Source: Streptomyces liangshanensis (lineage in GTDB: Bacteria; Actinomycetota; Actinomycetes; Streptomycetales; Streptomycetaceae). Taken from it: a DNA stretch of 64,000 nucleotides. Positions 50,916 through 60,006 of the stretch are shown here, in pieces (positions within the stretch are counted from its first letter, which is position 1; every line of letters starts with the position of its first letter). Under the pieces are notes generated by a model that had not been told where the DNA came from, searched no databases, and worked only from the letters and a program-made list of their open reading frames with translations. Made by a program: the position numbers and the translations under genes. The stretch covers positions 4,317,001-4,381,000 of the forward strand of contig NZ_CP050177.1 in the NCBI RefSeq assembly GCF_011694815.1, in the 5' to 3' direction.

Positions 50916-52259
50916 GTGAGCCAGTCCGTCTCCCGCATCGCCGGCGTGATGGCGTCCCCGCCCCGATTGCGCATTCCCGGCCAGTCGCGCCGGCCCCGGC
51001 GCATCGCCATGCTGAGCGTCCACACCTCCCCGCTGCACCAGCCGGGGACGGGCGACGCGGGCGGGATGAACGTCTACATCGTCGAGCTCGCGAAGCGCCT
51101 GGCCACCCTCGACATCGAGGTGGAGATCTTCACGCGCGCCACGACCGGCGCCCTGCCGCCCGCCGTCGAGCTGGCGCCCGGGGTGCTCGTACGGCACGTG
51201 GACGCGGGGCCGTACGAGGGCCTGGCCAAGGAGGAACTCCCCGCGCAGCTCTGCGCGTTCACGCACGGCGTCATGCAGGCGTGGGCCGGCCAGCGTCCCG
51301 GCTACTACGACCTCGTCCACTCCCACTACTGGCTGTCCGGGCACGTCGGCTGGCTCGCCTCCGAACGCTGGGGCGTCCCCCTCGTCCACGCCATGCACAC
51401 CATGGCCAAGGTGAAGAACGCCGCGCTCGCGGACGGCGACACGCCCGAGCCCGCGGCCCGGGTCATCGGCGAGACGCAGATCGTGCGCGCCGCCGACCGG
51501 CTGATCGCCAACACGGCGGAGGAGGCCGACGACCTCGTCCGCTTCTACGACGCGGACCCCGCGAAGGCCGCCGTCGTGCACCCCGGCGTGAACCTCGACT
51601 GTTTCTCGCCCGCCGACGGCCGCGCCGCCGCCCGCGCCCGCCTCGGGCTGCCGCAGGACGCGTTCGTGCCGCTCTTCGCCGGCCGCATCCAGCCGCTGAA
51701 GGCCCCCGACGTGCTGTTGCGCGCCGTCGCCGTCCTCCTGGACCAGGACCCCTCCCTCCGTACGCGGCTGGTCGTACCGGTCGTCGGCGGGCCCAGCGGT
51801 ACGGGTCTGGCCAGGCCGGAGGGCCTCCAGAAGCTCGCCGCGCGGCTGGGGATCGCCGACGTGGTGCGGTTCCGGCCGCCGGTCGGGCAGGAGCAGCTGG
51901 CGGACTGGTTCCGCGCGGCGTCCGTCCTGGTCATGCCCTCGTACAGCGAGTCCTTCGGTCTGGTCGCCATAGAGGCGCAGGCGGCGGGCACGCCCGTGGT
52001 GGCGGCGGCCGTGGGCGGTCTTCCGGTGGCGGTACGGGACGGGTCGACCGGCTTCCTCGTACCGGGGCACGATCCGGCGGCGTACGCGCGGGTGCTGCGC
52101 GAGTTCGTGGACCACCCGCAGCTCGTGGACCGGATGGGCGCGGCGGCGACCCGGCACGCGCAGTCCTTCGGCTGGGACACGGCGGCGTCGGCGACGGCGG
52201 AGGTCTACACGGGGGCGGTCGCGGATCACCGGCGGCGGGGGCGCGTGCATCACGGGTGA
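50916..52259 (+). CDS. mshA: D-inositol-3-phosphate glycosyltransferase MshA (mycothiol synthesis)
   Basis: A 447-residue GT4 (GT-B fold) enzyme. It transfers GlcNAc from UDP-GlcNAc to 1-L-myo-inositol-1-phosphate, the first step of mycothiol. The N-terminal domain has [22 protein letters not shown], with the GGMN loop binding the acceptor phosphate, and [11 protein letters not shown]. The C-terminal domain has [15 protein letters not shown] and the EX7E-type [18 protein letters not shown] 50916 is the standard start. It corresponds to S. coelicolor SCO4204. The YbjN-type gene follows 51 bp downstream. Confidence 0.95.
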   Translation: MSQSVSRIAGVMASPPRLRIPGQSRRPRRIAMLSVHTSPLHQPGTGDAGGMNVYIVELAKRLATLDIEVEIFTRATTGALPPAVELAPGVLVRHVDAGPYEGLAKEELPAQLCAFTHGVMQAWAGQRPGYYDLVHSHYWLSGHVGWLASERWGVPLVHAMHTMAKVKNAALADGDTPEPAARVIGETQIVRAADRLIANTAEEADDLVRFYDADPAKAAVVHPGVNLDCFSPADGRAAARARLGLPQDAFVPLFAGRIQPLKAPDVLLRAVAVLLDQDPSLRTRLVVPVVGGPSGTGLARPEGLQKLAARLGIADVVRFRPPVGQEQLADWFRAASVLVMPSYSESFGLVAIEAQAAGTPVVAAAVGGLPVAVRDGSTGFLVPGHDPAAYARVLREFVDHPQLVDRMGAAATRHAQSFGWDTAASATAEVYTGAVADHRRRGRVHHG

Positions 52260-52310
52260 GCCGGGACGGGGCCACCGGCGGCGGGGGAGCCGCTGACGTA
52301 CATTCGGACC

Positions 52311-52835
52311 ATGGCTGACGCATCGCGGACCCACGGATCGCGGACCCCGTCCGAGCAGCACGCCGCCCAGGTCATCGAGCGGCTGCTCGGCGGCGCGGAC
52401 CTGGCGTGGGAGAGCCCGGACCCCGGGACGTACGTCGTCACCCTCCCCGGCACGCGCAAGCTCTCCACCACCTGTTCCCTGCGCGTCGGCCGGCACGCGC
52501 TGTCCGTGAACGCCTTCGTGATCCGGCACCCCGACGAGAACGACGAGGCCGTGCACCGCTGGCTGCTGGAGCGCAATCTCAAGCTGTACGGGGTGAGTTA
52601 CGCGATCGACAGCCTCGGCGACATCTACCTGGCCGGGAAGATCCCGCTCGCGGCGGTCACCGAGGAGGAGATCGACCGGCTGCTCGGGTCGGTCCTGGAG
52701 GCGGCGGACGGGTCGTTCAACACCCTGCTGGAACTGGGCTTCGCGAGCGCGATCCGCAAGGAGTACGCGTGGCGGGTGTCCCGGGGGGAGTCGACGCGGA
52801 ACCTGGACGCGTTCACACATCTGACCGAGCGCTGA
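52311..52835 (+). CDS. YbjN-domain protein
   Basis: A 174-residue cytoplasmic protein with a YbjN/type III secretion chaperone-like fold: TYVVTLPGTRKLSTTCSLRVGRHALSVNAFVIRHPDENDEAVHRWLLERNLKLYGVSYAIDSLGDIYLAGKIPL, then a helical end. YbjN proteins act as chaperone-like regulators in E. coli. It sits directly after mshA, as in S. coelicolor. Synteny seems to stop here, as the next genes look accessory. Confidence 0.88.
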   Translation: MADASRTHGSRTPSEQHAAQVIERLLGGADLAWESPDPGTYVVTLPGTRKLSTTCSLRVGRHALSVNAFVIRHPDENDEAVHRWLLERNLKLYGVSYAIDSLGDIYLAGKIPLAAVTEEEIDRLLGSVLEAADGSFNTLLELGFASAIRKEYAWRVSRGESTRNLDAFTHLTER

Positions 52836-52876
52836 AGGCGACTGCCCGCACCCGCTAGCAGCTATCAGCAAGCGGC

Positions 52877-52930
52877 AACCAGCAACCGCCAACCAGCAAC
52901 CGCCAACCAGCAACCGCCAACCAGCAACCC
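52877..52930. repeat. 14-bp tandem repeats
   Basis: AACCAGCAACCGCC is repeated exactly at 52877-52890, 52891-52904 and 52905-52918, with a partial copy to 52930. A weaker related start (AGCAGCTATCAGCAAGCGGC) precedes it. It lies between the YbjN gene and the beta-helix gene. Confidence 0.9.
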
Positions 52931-53025
52931 TCGTCCTGACCCTTCCCTGCCGTCCCGACGCCATGTCATGCTCACAACTCCATGTGTACACCTGAACAAC
53001 GTTCATGTATGTGGAGGCGGATCCC

Positions 53026-54738
53026 ATGAAGGACGGTCAAGGCGCCATCGGCAGAAGGGCGTTGCTCAGGAGCGCCATCGTCGTCGCGGCCGGGGTGACG
53101 GCGACGGGCGCCGGTCTCGGCGCCGCGGCGGCCGGTGAGCGCAGGCCGCCCGCGCCGCCCCTCCCGAGGGGGCCCAAGTCCTCCCCCCTCTGGCGGGAGT
53201 TCACCAGGTCGCCCTACACCCACCCGCAGATCCCGTACGTCGGGAAGGCCGGCCGCCGCGCCGGGGCCACCCGCTTCCCCCGCCTCCCCGTCGTCGCCGA
53301 CGTGAAGAGGTACGGCGCCCGGGGCGACGGCTCCGTGGACGACGCCCCCGCGATCAACCGTGCCCTCGCCGCTGCCGGAGAGCGTGGCGGGGGCACGGTC
53401 ACCATCCCGCCGGGGACGTACCGCATCGACGACGTCATCCGGATCGGCCACAGTGACGTCGTCCTGCGCGGCGCGGGCAGCGGGCGCACCAAGCTCCTGG
53501 CGACCAGGAACCTCACCGAGATCATCGGCAAGTACGGCAGCCGGTACGGCGGCGACAAGTCCAGCTGGTCGTGGGCCGGCGGCCTCATCTGGCTCTGCCC
53601 GCAGGAGCGTTGGGCATCCCTGACCGCCGCCATCAAGGCGCAGGCCTGGCCCTTCGAGGGCTGGACCGGCAACAAGCGCGACGAGTGGCGGACCCTCACC
53701 ACCGTCGCATCCGCCCGGCGCGGCGACCGGACGGTCACCGTCGCGGACGGATCCGCCGTCGAGCGTGGCCAGTTGGTGCTGCTCAGGCTCGCGGACGACG
53801 CCGACCACACGCTCCTCCAGCACATGGCGGGCGGCGGCCCGGGTCCGGCGGCCTACAACTGGCCCGCGATGACGAAGCTGACCTCGTACGTGCCGTACGA
53901 GTGGCCGGTGCGGATCGAGTCCGTACGCGGCCGGAAGGTCACCCTGGAACGGCCGTTGCCGCTGGACGTACGCCCCGAGTGGGACCCGAGGCTCACGACC
54001 CTCGCCGCCCCGCTCGCCAACTCCGGCGTGGAAGGCCTCACTTTGGAGGCCGTCGAGACCCCGCAGTCCCCGCACCTGCTCGACAAGGGCTACAACGGCG
54101 TGACGTTCCAGTGCGCTTACGACTGCTGGGCCGACGACGTCGTGGTCCGCCACGTCGACAACGGCTTCGGGCTGGTCGCCGCGTCGGCCTGCACCCTGCG
54201 CCGTACGCGCGTCGCGGGACGCGGCTCCCACCACCCGTACTTCTGCCGGGAGGGTTCGCACGACAACCTGATCGAGGACTTCGTGATCGAGGAGCGTACG
54301 GTCCCGGCGCCCGCGGGCACGCAGCTCCACGGCATCAACACCGAGGGCCTGTCCAGCTACAACGTCTGGTCGCGCGGCCGGATGGAGATGGGCACGTTCG
54401 ACACGCACCGCGGGATGCCCTTCGCGAGCGTACGGACCGAGATCACGGTCGAGAACAACGGCCGGCACGGCGGCGACGCCATCGCGGGCCCGCTGTACGG
54501 GGCGCGCTTCGCGCACTGGAACGTCACCGTCACCAACGGCCGCGCGGGCCTGGTCAAGATCGACGAGATCGCGCCGTACAGCGTGACGGCGGGGATCAGC
54601 GAGGTGACGGAGTTCGACCAGATCGACGTACCGGACTTCACGGGCGACCTCCACGCGCGACTGGAGGCGTACGGCACCCCGGAGGCGCTGAGGCCGCACA
54701 ACTTGTACGAGGCACAGCGGGGGTTGGGGCTGGGGTGA
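53026..54738 (+). CDS. Tat-exported right-handed beta-helix protein (pectate-lyase-like)
   Basis: A 570-residue secreted protein. The Tat signal GRRALLRSAIVVAAGVTATGAGLGAAAAG is at about 8-35. The domain opens with VADVKRYGARGDGSVDDAPAINRALAAAG and GGGTVTIPPGTYRID, the standard start of pectate-lyase-superfamily beta-helices, followed by helix rungs (VVLRGAGSGRTKLL, VEGLTLEAVE, TFQCAYDCWADDVVVRHVDNGFGLVAASACTLRRTRV). It probably acts on a plant or algal polysaccharide. ATG 53026 is chosen for GGAGG 8 bp upstream; the ATG at 53005 lacks one. Substrate is undetermined. Confidence 0.83.
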   Translation: MKDGQGAIGRRALLRSAIVVAAGVTATGAGLGAAAAGERRPPAPPLPRGPKSSPLWREFTRSPYTHPQIPYVGKAGRRAGATRFPRLPVVADVKRYGARGDGSVDDAPAINRALAAAGERGGGTVTIPPGTYRIDDVIRIGHSDVVLRGAGSGRTKLLATRNLTEIIGKYGSRYGGDKSSWSWAGGLIWLCPQERWASLTAAIKAQAWPFEGWTGNKRDEWRTLTTVASARRGDRTVTVADGSAVERGQLVLLRLADDADHTLLQHMAGGGPGPAAYNWPAMTKLTSYVPYEWPVRIESVRGRKVTLERPLPLDVRPEWDPRLTTLAAPLANSGVEGLTLEAVETPQSPHLLDKGYNGVTFQCAYDCWADDVVVRHVDNGFGLVAASACTLRRTRVAGRGSHHPYFCREGSHDNLIEDFVIEERTVPAPAGTQLHGINTEGLSSYNVWSRGRMEMGTFDTHRGMPFASVRTEITVENNGRHGGDAIAGPLYGARFAHWNVTVTNGRAGLVKIDEIAPYSVTAGISEVTEFDQIDVPDFTGDLHARLEAYGTPEALRPHNLYEAQRGLGLG

Positions 54739-54760
54739 GGTTGGGCGGGCTGAGGTGAGG

Positions 54761-54795
54761 TGACGCGCCCCGGGGATTCGTCCCGGGGCGCGTCA
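54761..54795. terminator. Bidirectional hairpin terminator
   Basis: Perfect 14-bp arms TGACGCGCCCCGGG (54761-54774) and CCCGGGGCGCGTCA (54782-54795) with a 7-nt loop, between convergent genes. Confidence 0.88.
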
Positions 54796-54843
54796 CGCGG
54801 TGGAGGTTTCTGGCGCGGTCCTGACCCTGCGCGAGCACGAAGC

Positions 54844-55311
54844 TCAGATACGGGCCCTGACCTGCTTCACCGGATGGCCGAGCCGGTCCGCGAGCGCCGT
54901 CAGTTCGTCGTCGCCGAACCAGAGGCGGTCGGGGTTCCAGAGGGCGATCTCGAAGCGGGCGAAACCGCAGGGCCAGTCGTACTCCAGCGCGTCCAACGTG
55001 GTCGATCCCCCGCAGCACGGGACTTCGACCGCGAGCGTGGCGAAGCCGTCGTCGCAGTGGGCCTCCAGGAGATCGGCCCACCACTCCGCGCCGATGGTCG
55101 CCCGGCACAAGGGGCACCCGATCCTCTCCAGGTTCCCCCCGCAGTCGACGGCGGTCACGACGTCGTGCCACGTCACGTCGATCTCCACGTCCACCCCGTC
55201 GGACACCCCGGGAGTCAACTCCTCCACCAGCGCGACGGCGTGATCGGCCGCCTCGCGATCCGGCTGCCACCACGGATCGCTCGGAATGATCGACAGAACG
55301 TCGTCGCTCAT
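54844..55311 (-). CDS. Hypothetical Cys-rich cytoplasmic protein
   Basis: A 155-residue acidic, Trp-rich protein starting MSDDVLSIIPSDPWWQPD. Cys pairs (CPLC and PCCGG) suggest a zinc-binding site. LRH-type C-terminal residues (DELTALADRLGHPVKQVRARI) end the protein. I recognise it only as a conserved streptomycete hypothetical. ATG 55311 with GGGAAAG upstream. It is divergent from the ArsR gene, with the palindrome at 55336 between them, so both may be controlled together. Confidence 0.75.
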   Translation of the reverse strand: MSDDVLSIIPSDPWWQPDREAADHAVALVEELTPGVSDGVDVEIDVTWHDVVTAVDCGGNLERIGCPLCRATIGAEWWADLLEAHCDDGFATLAVEVPCCGGSTTLDALEYDWPCGFARFEIALWNPDRLWFGDDELTALADRLGHPVKQVRARI

Positions 55312-55335
55312 CGCTTTCCCTTCTCCCAAAGAAAT

Positions 55336-55357
55336 TCTGCAAAAATACTTTTGCAGA
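55336..55357. promoter_or_regulatory. Palindromic operator upstream of the ArsR gene
   Basis: Inverted repeat TCTGCAAAA (55336-55344) / TTTTGCAGA (55349-55357), 4-bp centre, 28 bp before ATG 55385 and 25 bp before the divergent ATG 55311. Its A/T-richness marks it as regulatory. Confidence 0.7.
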
Positions 55358-55384
55358 GGCGTGTTCCCGCCCTACGCTCCTCGC

Positions 55385-55987
55385 ATGGTCAGCGACGAGC
55401 AGCGGCGGGTCCTCGATCCCGAACATGACGCGGCGGCCCTCAAGGCCCTCACCCACCCCCTCCGGATCCGGCTCCTCGGGCTGCTCCGGCAGGACGGTCC
55501 CGCCACGGCGAGCGAACTCGCCGTCACGACAGGGGAGTCGTCCGCCTCCACCAGCTACCACCTTCGGGTCCTGGCGAAGTACGACTTCGTCGCGGAGGCC
55601 GCGCACCGTGACGGGCGGGAGCGCCGGTGGCAGGCGGTGCACTCGGTGACCTCGTGGAACAACACGGCGATGACGGGCTCCCCGGAGAGCCGCGCCTTCG
55701 TCAACTTCTCGCGCAGGCGCCAGATCGAGCACCTGGAGGCCTCCGTCGACCGGCACGAGGCGGACATCGCGGAGGGGCGGTTGGGCGAGGAGTGGTTGGA
55801 GCCGTCGGGCTTGGTGGACCTGATGCCCCGTCTGACGCCGGAAGCGGCTGGTGAGTTGTGGGAGGTGTTCCACCGGACGCTGGACGAGCTGGCCACCCGC
55901 GATGAAGGGGACCCGCGCGCCGAACAGGTCGTCGTGGTCGTGGCGGCGCTGCCGCTGGCGGCGAGGGGGGACGGGGAGACGCCGTGA
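55385..55987 (+). CDS. ArsR-family winged-helix regulator
   Basis: A 200-residue helix-turn-helix regulator: ALKALTHPLRIRLLGLLRQDGPATASELAVTTGESSASTSYHLRVLAKYDFV is a standard ArsR DNA-binding domain (about 18-70). The C-terminal part is helical (RRRQIEHLEASVDRHEADIAEG) without the Cys metal site of true ArsR/SmtB sensors. Its stop overlaps the GTG of the MFS gene, so the pair is one operon probably autoregulated at the dyad upstream. Confidence 0.9.
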   Translation: MVSDEQRRVLDPEHDAAALKALTHPLRIRLLGLLRQDGPATASELAVTTGESSASTSYHLRVLAKYDFVAEAAHRDGRERRWQAVHSVTSWNNTAMTGSPESRAFVNFSRRRQIEHLEASVDRHEADIAEGRLGEEWLEPSGLVDLMPRLTPEAAGELWEVFHRTLDELATRDEGDPRAEQVVVVVAALPLAARGDGETP

Positions 55988-57498
55988 CGGATCCTGTTTC
56001 GCCGGGCCGCGTACCTGCTGGACCTGCTGGGCCCACTGGACCTGCTGGACCTGCCGCACACCAAGCGTCCGCGCCCCTCACCCCCCGCACCGCCCGGCGC
56101 CGGTTTGTCGCCGTCTCGGCGCTCTACTGGCTGCCGGTGGGCCTCACCATCGCACCGCTCATCCTCCTCTTCACCGAGCGCGGCATGGCCCTCACCGCCG
56201 TCGCGGGCTTCTTCGCCGCGCACTCCCTCACCGCCGCCGCCCTCGAACTGCCCACCGGCGGCCTGTCGGACGTCATCGGCCGTCGTACGGTCCTGGCCGC
56301 CGCCGGACTGTTGGGCCTGGCCGCCTTCACCCTGCAAGCGCTGGGCACCACCGCGTGGGTGCTCACGCTGGGCATGGCCCTGATGGGCGCGGGCCGCGCG
56401 TTGTCGAGCGGACCGGCGGAGGCCTGGTACGTCGACACCGTCCAGGCGTACTCAGGACCGGACGCGGACCTCCGTACCGGACTGGCACGCGCCGGTACGG
56501 CCACCTCCGCCGCCCTCGCCGCCGGCACCCTCCTCGGCGGCGGCCTGCCGTGGCTGCTGGGCCTCGGGCCGGACCTCGGGGCGAAGTTGCGCGAGGCCAC
56601 CTCGGGCCTCGTACTCCCCCTCTCCGTACCGTCGTTGCTCGCCGCGGTCCTGGAGATCGTCTATGTGCTGTACGTCCTGACGGCCCTGCCCGAACCACCT
56701 CGGCCACGCGCCACCCTGCGCGGGGTGCTGCGTGGCATACCCGTCACGGTGGGGGAGGGGCTGCGGTTGGGCGGCCGGGACGCGCTGGTGCGGCGGATCC
56801 TCCTGAGCGCGGGGGCGGCGGGCGCCGCGCTCGCCGTCCTCGAACTGCTCACCCCGGGCCGGGCCGCCGACCTCACCGGCGCGGCGGAGTCGGGTGCGGT
56901 GGTGTTCGCGGGGCTGGCCTGCGCGGGCTTCGTCTGCTCGGCCCTGGGCAGCCACCTCGCCCCGCTGGCGGCGCGGGTGGCGGGCGGCGGCGAACGCGCG
57001 GTTCTGCTGAGCCTGGGCACGGGGGCGGTGGGGCTGTTCCTGCTGGGCGTGACGGTGGTGGGGGCGGGAGCGGGGACGGGGGCGGGCACGGGAGCGTTGC
57101 CGCTGGTGGGCGGGGTGGTCGGGTTCGGCCTGGTGTACCTGGGGCTGGGCGCGGCCGGCCCGAACGAGAACGACCTGCTGCACCGCCGCGTCAGCGGCGC
57201 GGGCCGCGCGACGGCGCTGTCGGTCCAGTCGCTGGCACTGCAACTGGTCGCGGCGGTCGGGGGGTTGGGCGTCAGCGCGTTGCCGGCCGGCCCGACGCCT
57301 TGGTTGCTGGGAGGCGGGGCGCTGGTGGGGGGAGGGGCGCTGTGGGTGGGTCGGGCGGATCGGGCGGATCGGGGGAGCCGGGCGGGCCGGGCGGATCAGG
57401 GGAGCCGGGTAGGCCGGGGAAGCCAGGTGGGCCGAGGGACCCTGGGGGAATCGGGCCCTTCGGCCGCCGGGCGGGGGAGCGCCCGGCGGCCGGGGTAG
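55984..57498 (+). CDS. MFS transporter
   Basis: A 504-residue major facilitator with about 12 helices. The N-terminus has collagen-like GPAGPTGPAGPA, then FVAVSALYWLPVGLTIAPLILLFTERGM and the motif-A-like GGLSDVIGRRTVL. The last ~45 residues are an R/G/A/D repeat (GRADRADRGSRAGRADQGSR) produced by short DNA repeats, unlike a normal MFS end. ArsR-MFS pairs of this type are common and usually concern drug export. Confidence 0.87.
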   Translation: MTDPVSPGRVPAGPAGPTGPAGPAAHQASAPLTPRTARRRFVAVSALYWLPVGLTIAPLILLFTERGMALTAVAGFFAAHSLTAAALELPTGGLSDVIGRRTVLAAAGLLGLAAFTLQALGTTAWVLTLGMALMGAGRALSSGPAEAWYVDTVQAYSGPDADLRTGLARAGTATSAALAAGTLLGGGLPWLLGLGPDLGAKLREATSGLVLPLSVPSLLAAVLEIVYVLYVLTALPEPPRPRATLRGVLRGIPVTVGEGLRLGGRDALVRRILLSAGAAGAALAVLELLTPGRAADLTGAAESGAVVFAGLACAGFVCSALGSHLAPLAARVAGGGERAVLLSLGTGAVGLFLLGVTVVGAGAGTGAGTGALPLVGGVVGFGLVYLGLGAAGPNENDLLHRRVSGAGRATALSVQSLALQLVAAVGGLGVSALPAGPTPWLLGGGALVGGGALWVGRADRADRGSRAGRADQGSRVGRGSQVGRGTLGESGPSAAGRGSARRPG

Positions 57499-57511
57499 GA
57501 GGGGCGGGCGG

Positions 57512-58291
57512 TCAGCTGTGGGAGACCGTCAGCCCGTAGAAGCCGACACGCGCACCCTTCGTGGTGCTGTCGGAGGACGACTGGTTGTACGAACCGGCCT
57601 TGAAGTACTGCTTGTACGGCTTGAAGGACGACGGGATCGGGTAGTGCGTCGTACTGCCATTGACCGTCAGGTCGATCTGGTTGCCGCCGGAGACGGCGAT
57701 CGTGTACGTCCAGGTCTTGCCGACCGACACGTGCCCCACGGTGTGGGGGGTCTGGCCGCCGTCGGGGGAGTTCTCGATGCCTGCGACGATGTCCCCGCTG
57801 GAGCGGTAGTACAGCTCGACGAGCGGCTTGGTGGACGTACCGCCCGAGCCGAGGTGGATCTGTCCGACGCAGACGTTCGAGGTGACGGACACGACGCGGA
57901 GCGTCGCGCTCAGCTTGTGGCTGCCGCTGAGGGACCAGTCGGCGGCGCTGCCGTTGGAGTTCATCTCCCGCAACTCGGAGCGGGCGTAGTTGGAGTTGGG
58001 CGTGGTGACGCCCTTCTCCGGCGCCCAGAAAGTCATCGCGCCGTCGCGGGTGTCGGTGTAGAAGTACGAGTCCTGGTAGCCGTTGGCGCCCTGGAGCCGG
58101 GACGACGAGATGGTCGTCGGCGAACCGGGCGAACCCACCGGCTCCTGCAACTGCCACACCGACAGGTTGAAGTTGCCGCCGGGCGCGACGGCCGGGTTGG
58201 CGGCACTGGCACTGGTACCACCCATGACGCTGAGCGCGGCGGCTATGCCGGCGGCGGTGGCCACGGCGAGGAGTCGGGAACGGAGCTTCAT
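57512..58291 (-). CDS. Alginate lyase, polysaccharide lyase family 7
   Basis: A 259-residue secreted enzyme. Signal peptide MKLRSRLLAVATAAGIAAAL..SASA (cleavage after about residue 30). All three PL7 signatures are present: RSELRE (104-109), QIH (144-146) and YFKAGSYNQ (229-237). PL7 lyases cleave alginate by beta-elimination; the QIH form usually prefers guluronate-containing blocks. It is a single-domain enzyme with no carbohydrate-binding module. ATG 58291 starts the signal peptide. A DasR-like site lies 60-75 bp upstream. Confidence 0.93.
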   Translation of the reverse strand: MKLRSRLLAVATAAGIAAALSVMGGTSASAANPAVAPGGNFNLSVWQLQEPVGSPGSPTTISSSRLQGANGYQDSYFYTDTRDGAMTFWAPEKGVTTPNSNYARSELREMNSNGSAADWSLSGSHKLSATLRVVSVTSNVCVGQIHLGSGGTSTKPLVELYYRSSGDIVAGIENSPDGGQTPHTVGHVSVGKTWTYTIAVSGGNQIDLTVNGSTTHYPIPSSFKPYKQYFKAGSYNQSSSDSTTKGARVGFYGLTVSHS

Positions 58292-58350
58292 CTGGGAATC
58301 CTTCACACGTGAGGTGGTGGGGGGATGAAGGCGAGGGGGAATCGAGGTCG

Positions 58351-58366
58351 TCAGGTCTAGTCCAAT
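58351..58366. promoter_or_regulatory. DasR-like (dre) site upstream of the alginate lyase gene
   Basis: TCAGGTCTAGTCCAAT matches the recalled DasR consensus ACTGGTCTAGACCACT at 12 of 16 positions, including the GGTCTAG core. DasR is a GlcNAc-6-phosphate-responsive GntR repressor of carbohydrate and secondary-metabolism genes. Weak evidence from sequence alone. Confidence 0.4.
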
Positions 58367-58485
58367 GTGGCCAGATGTGATTAACACGGGGTGGTTGGCC
58401 GGTCAATGGTCTTCAAAAGGTAAAGAGTTCATCGCCGCAGGTGGGAATGCTGAGGGCGGCGGAAAGCCAAACCCAAACATGGAAA

Positions 58486-58673
58486 AGGGCCGCGAGCCGG
58501 AGGCACTGTCCGAACAGCGACTACGGCGCGGCCCTGTCGTGTTGGCAACGTGGGGGCCGCCCCTTGCTGTCGAGTGTCGCGGGCCCGACCCGGGCGTCAA
58601 GGGCGCTCCTCCGTCGCGTCGGCTACGCCGATTCCGCTGCGCTCCACCCTTGACCCCCGGCCCGGACCCGCAA
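58486..58673. repeat. Intergenic hairpins and dispersed repeat
   Basis: A 9-bp inverted repeat AGGGCCGCG (58486-58494) / CGCGGCCCT (58527-58535) is followed by the element beginning ACGTGGGGGCCGCCCCTTGC at about 58548. This recurs at the right end of the window (63952). From 58579 a GCGGGCCCGACCCGGGCGTC segment has an imperfect complement ending at about 58673. The 573-bp gap 58292-58864 has no supported gene. Confidence 0.7.
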
Positions 58674-58864
58674 GTGAAGGCCGAGGGGGGCGGCCCGGGG
58701 GGGGAGGGGTCCCCGGAACGGCCCGGGGGCGGTTGCGCTCTCTTCCGGGGCGCCGGCTCCGTGCTGGGCTTGCGCACCACTTGAATGGGGCGGCAGGCCG
58801 GCGGTGATGTGCTCTAGGGCCCTGTTAACGAAACACAGGACACAAGACCGGGTGGAGGAGAGCC

Positions 58865-59287
58865 TCAGGCGGACTCGCCGGGCGGGGTGGGGAGGAGTCC
58901 TCGTTCCGTGAAGACCTTCTTCGCCACGAAGGTGGCGTTCAGGGCCTTGGGCATGCCGCAGTAGACCGAGGCGTGCAGGAGTGCTTCGGTGATCTCGTCT
59001 GGGGTGAGGCCGACGTTGAGGGACGCGTTGATGTGGACGTCGAGCTGGGGCTCGCACCCGCCGAGGGCGGTGAGCATGCCGAGGGTGACCAACTGGCGGT
59101 CCCGGGGCGCGAGGCCGGGGCGGTTGTAGATGTCGCCGAACGCCCAGGCGACGACCTGGTGGCCGAGCTCGGGGGAGATGTCGGCCAGCGAGTCGATCAC
59201 CTTCTGCCCGCTGTCACCGTCGATCTCGGTGAGCACCTTCATGCCCCGCTTGAAGCGGTCCTGGCGGGTCTCCGCGGTGTCGGCCAT
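58865..59287 (-). CDS. Carboxymuconolactone decarboxylase / AhpD-like protein
   Basis: A 140-residue helical protein of the CMD/AhpD family: RFKRGMKVLTEIDGD, AFGDIYNRPGLAPRDRQLVTLGMLTALGG, HINASLNVGLTPDEITEALLHASVYCGMPKALNA. The conserved Glu/His/Cys region is present, with one Cys (VYCG) rather than the AhpD CxxC, so a decarboxylase/hydratase-type or unknown activity is likely. ATG 59287 has GGAG upstream. It is 84 bp downstream of the TetR gene on the same strand. Confidence 0.88.
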   Translation of the reverse strand: MADTAETRQDRFKRGMKVLTEIDGDSGQKVIDSLADISPELGHQVVAWAFGDIYNRPGLAPRDRQLVTLGMLTALGGCEPQLDVHINASLNVGLTPDEITEALLHASVYCGMPKALNATFVAKKVFTERGLLPTPPGESA

Positions 59288-59371
59288 GTCGTTACTCCGT
59301 TTCGTGCTGCTGGAGCTCAAGGAGACTCCGCTGGTCATGGGAAAACCGTAGAACTTGGAGCGTGCTCCAGG

Positions 59372-59977
59372 TCAAGGCTTGCCCTGCCTCGCGGCTGGGG
59401 GTGTGCGGAGTCCGTCGATCAGTACGGTCACCATGCGCTGGTTGTACTCCGGGCCCTGGCCCGGCACCGGCATGCATAGGTTGGCGATCGCGTAGAGCAG
59501 GTCGTGGGCGCTGACGTCGTCGCGTACCGCTCCGGACTTCGCCGCCGTGTCCAGCAGGGTCGCGAGTGCGGGGCCGACCTTTTCCAGGAAGTAGCCGGGC
59601 AGGGCCGCGTAGGCCGGGTCGCCCGAGTGGAGGGCCGGGGCCAGCCCGCGCTTCGTGCCGAGGAACTCGGTGTACCGGCGCAGCCACTCCGCGAGTGCCT
59701 CCCCGGGCTCGTGTACGGCGCTGAGCTGCGGGCCGGCGGCCGCGCACGCGTCGATCCCCGCCTCCACCACCGCCTTGACCAGGTCCGACCGTAGCGGGAA
59801 GTGCCGGTAGAGGGTCCCGACGCCGACGCCGGCCAGGTCGCCGATCTCCTTGGCGGGCGCGTCGACGCCGGACGTGTCGAAGACGGTCCTGGCGGCCTTG
59901 ATCAGGGCGTCCACGTTGCGCTGCGCGTCCGCGCGGATGCGGCGGGGTGGTCCGGTGCGGTCGGCTTCGTCGGTCAT
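59372..59977 (-). CDS. TetR-family repressor
   Basis: A 201-residue TetR protein. DNA-binding domain at about 12-62 (RIRADAQRNVDALIKAARTVFDTSGVDAPAKEIGDLAGVGVGTLYRHFPLRSDLV); the C-terminal ligand domain is of the TetR_C_33/SbtR-like type. It is divergent from the aldo/keto reductase with two identical 15-bp palindromes between, so it very probably represses that promoter and its own. Confidence 0.9.
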   Translation of the reverse strand: MTDEADRTGPPRRIRADAQRNVDALIKAARTVFDTSGVDAPAKEIGDLAGVGVGTLYRHFPLRSDLVKAVVEAGIDACAAAGPQLSAVHEPGEALAEWLRRYTEFLGTKRGLAPALHSGDPAYAALPGYFLEKVGPALATLLDTAAKSGAVRDDVSAHDLLYAIANLCMPVPGQGPEYNQRMVTVLIDGLRTPPAARQGKP

Positions 59978-60006
59978 GGTCCTTCGGTCCCTCCTGGCGT
60001 GGTCCG

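Noticed and set aside
52877..52930. Possible CRISPR-like array
   Set aside because: The units are directly adjacent 14-mers with no spacers, and there are no cas genes in the window.
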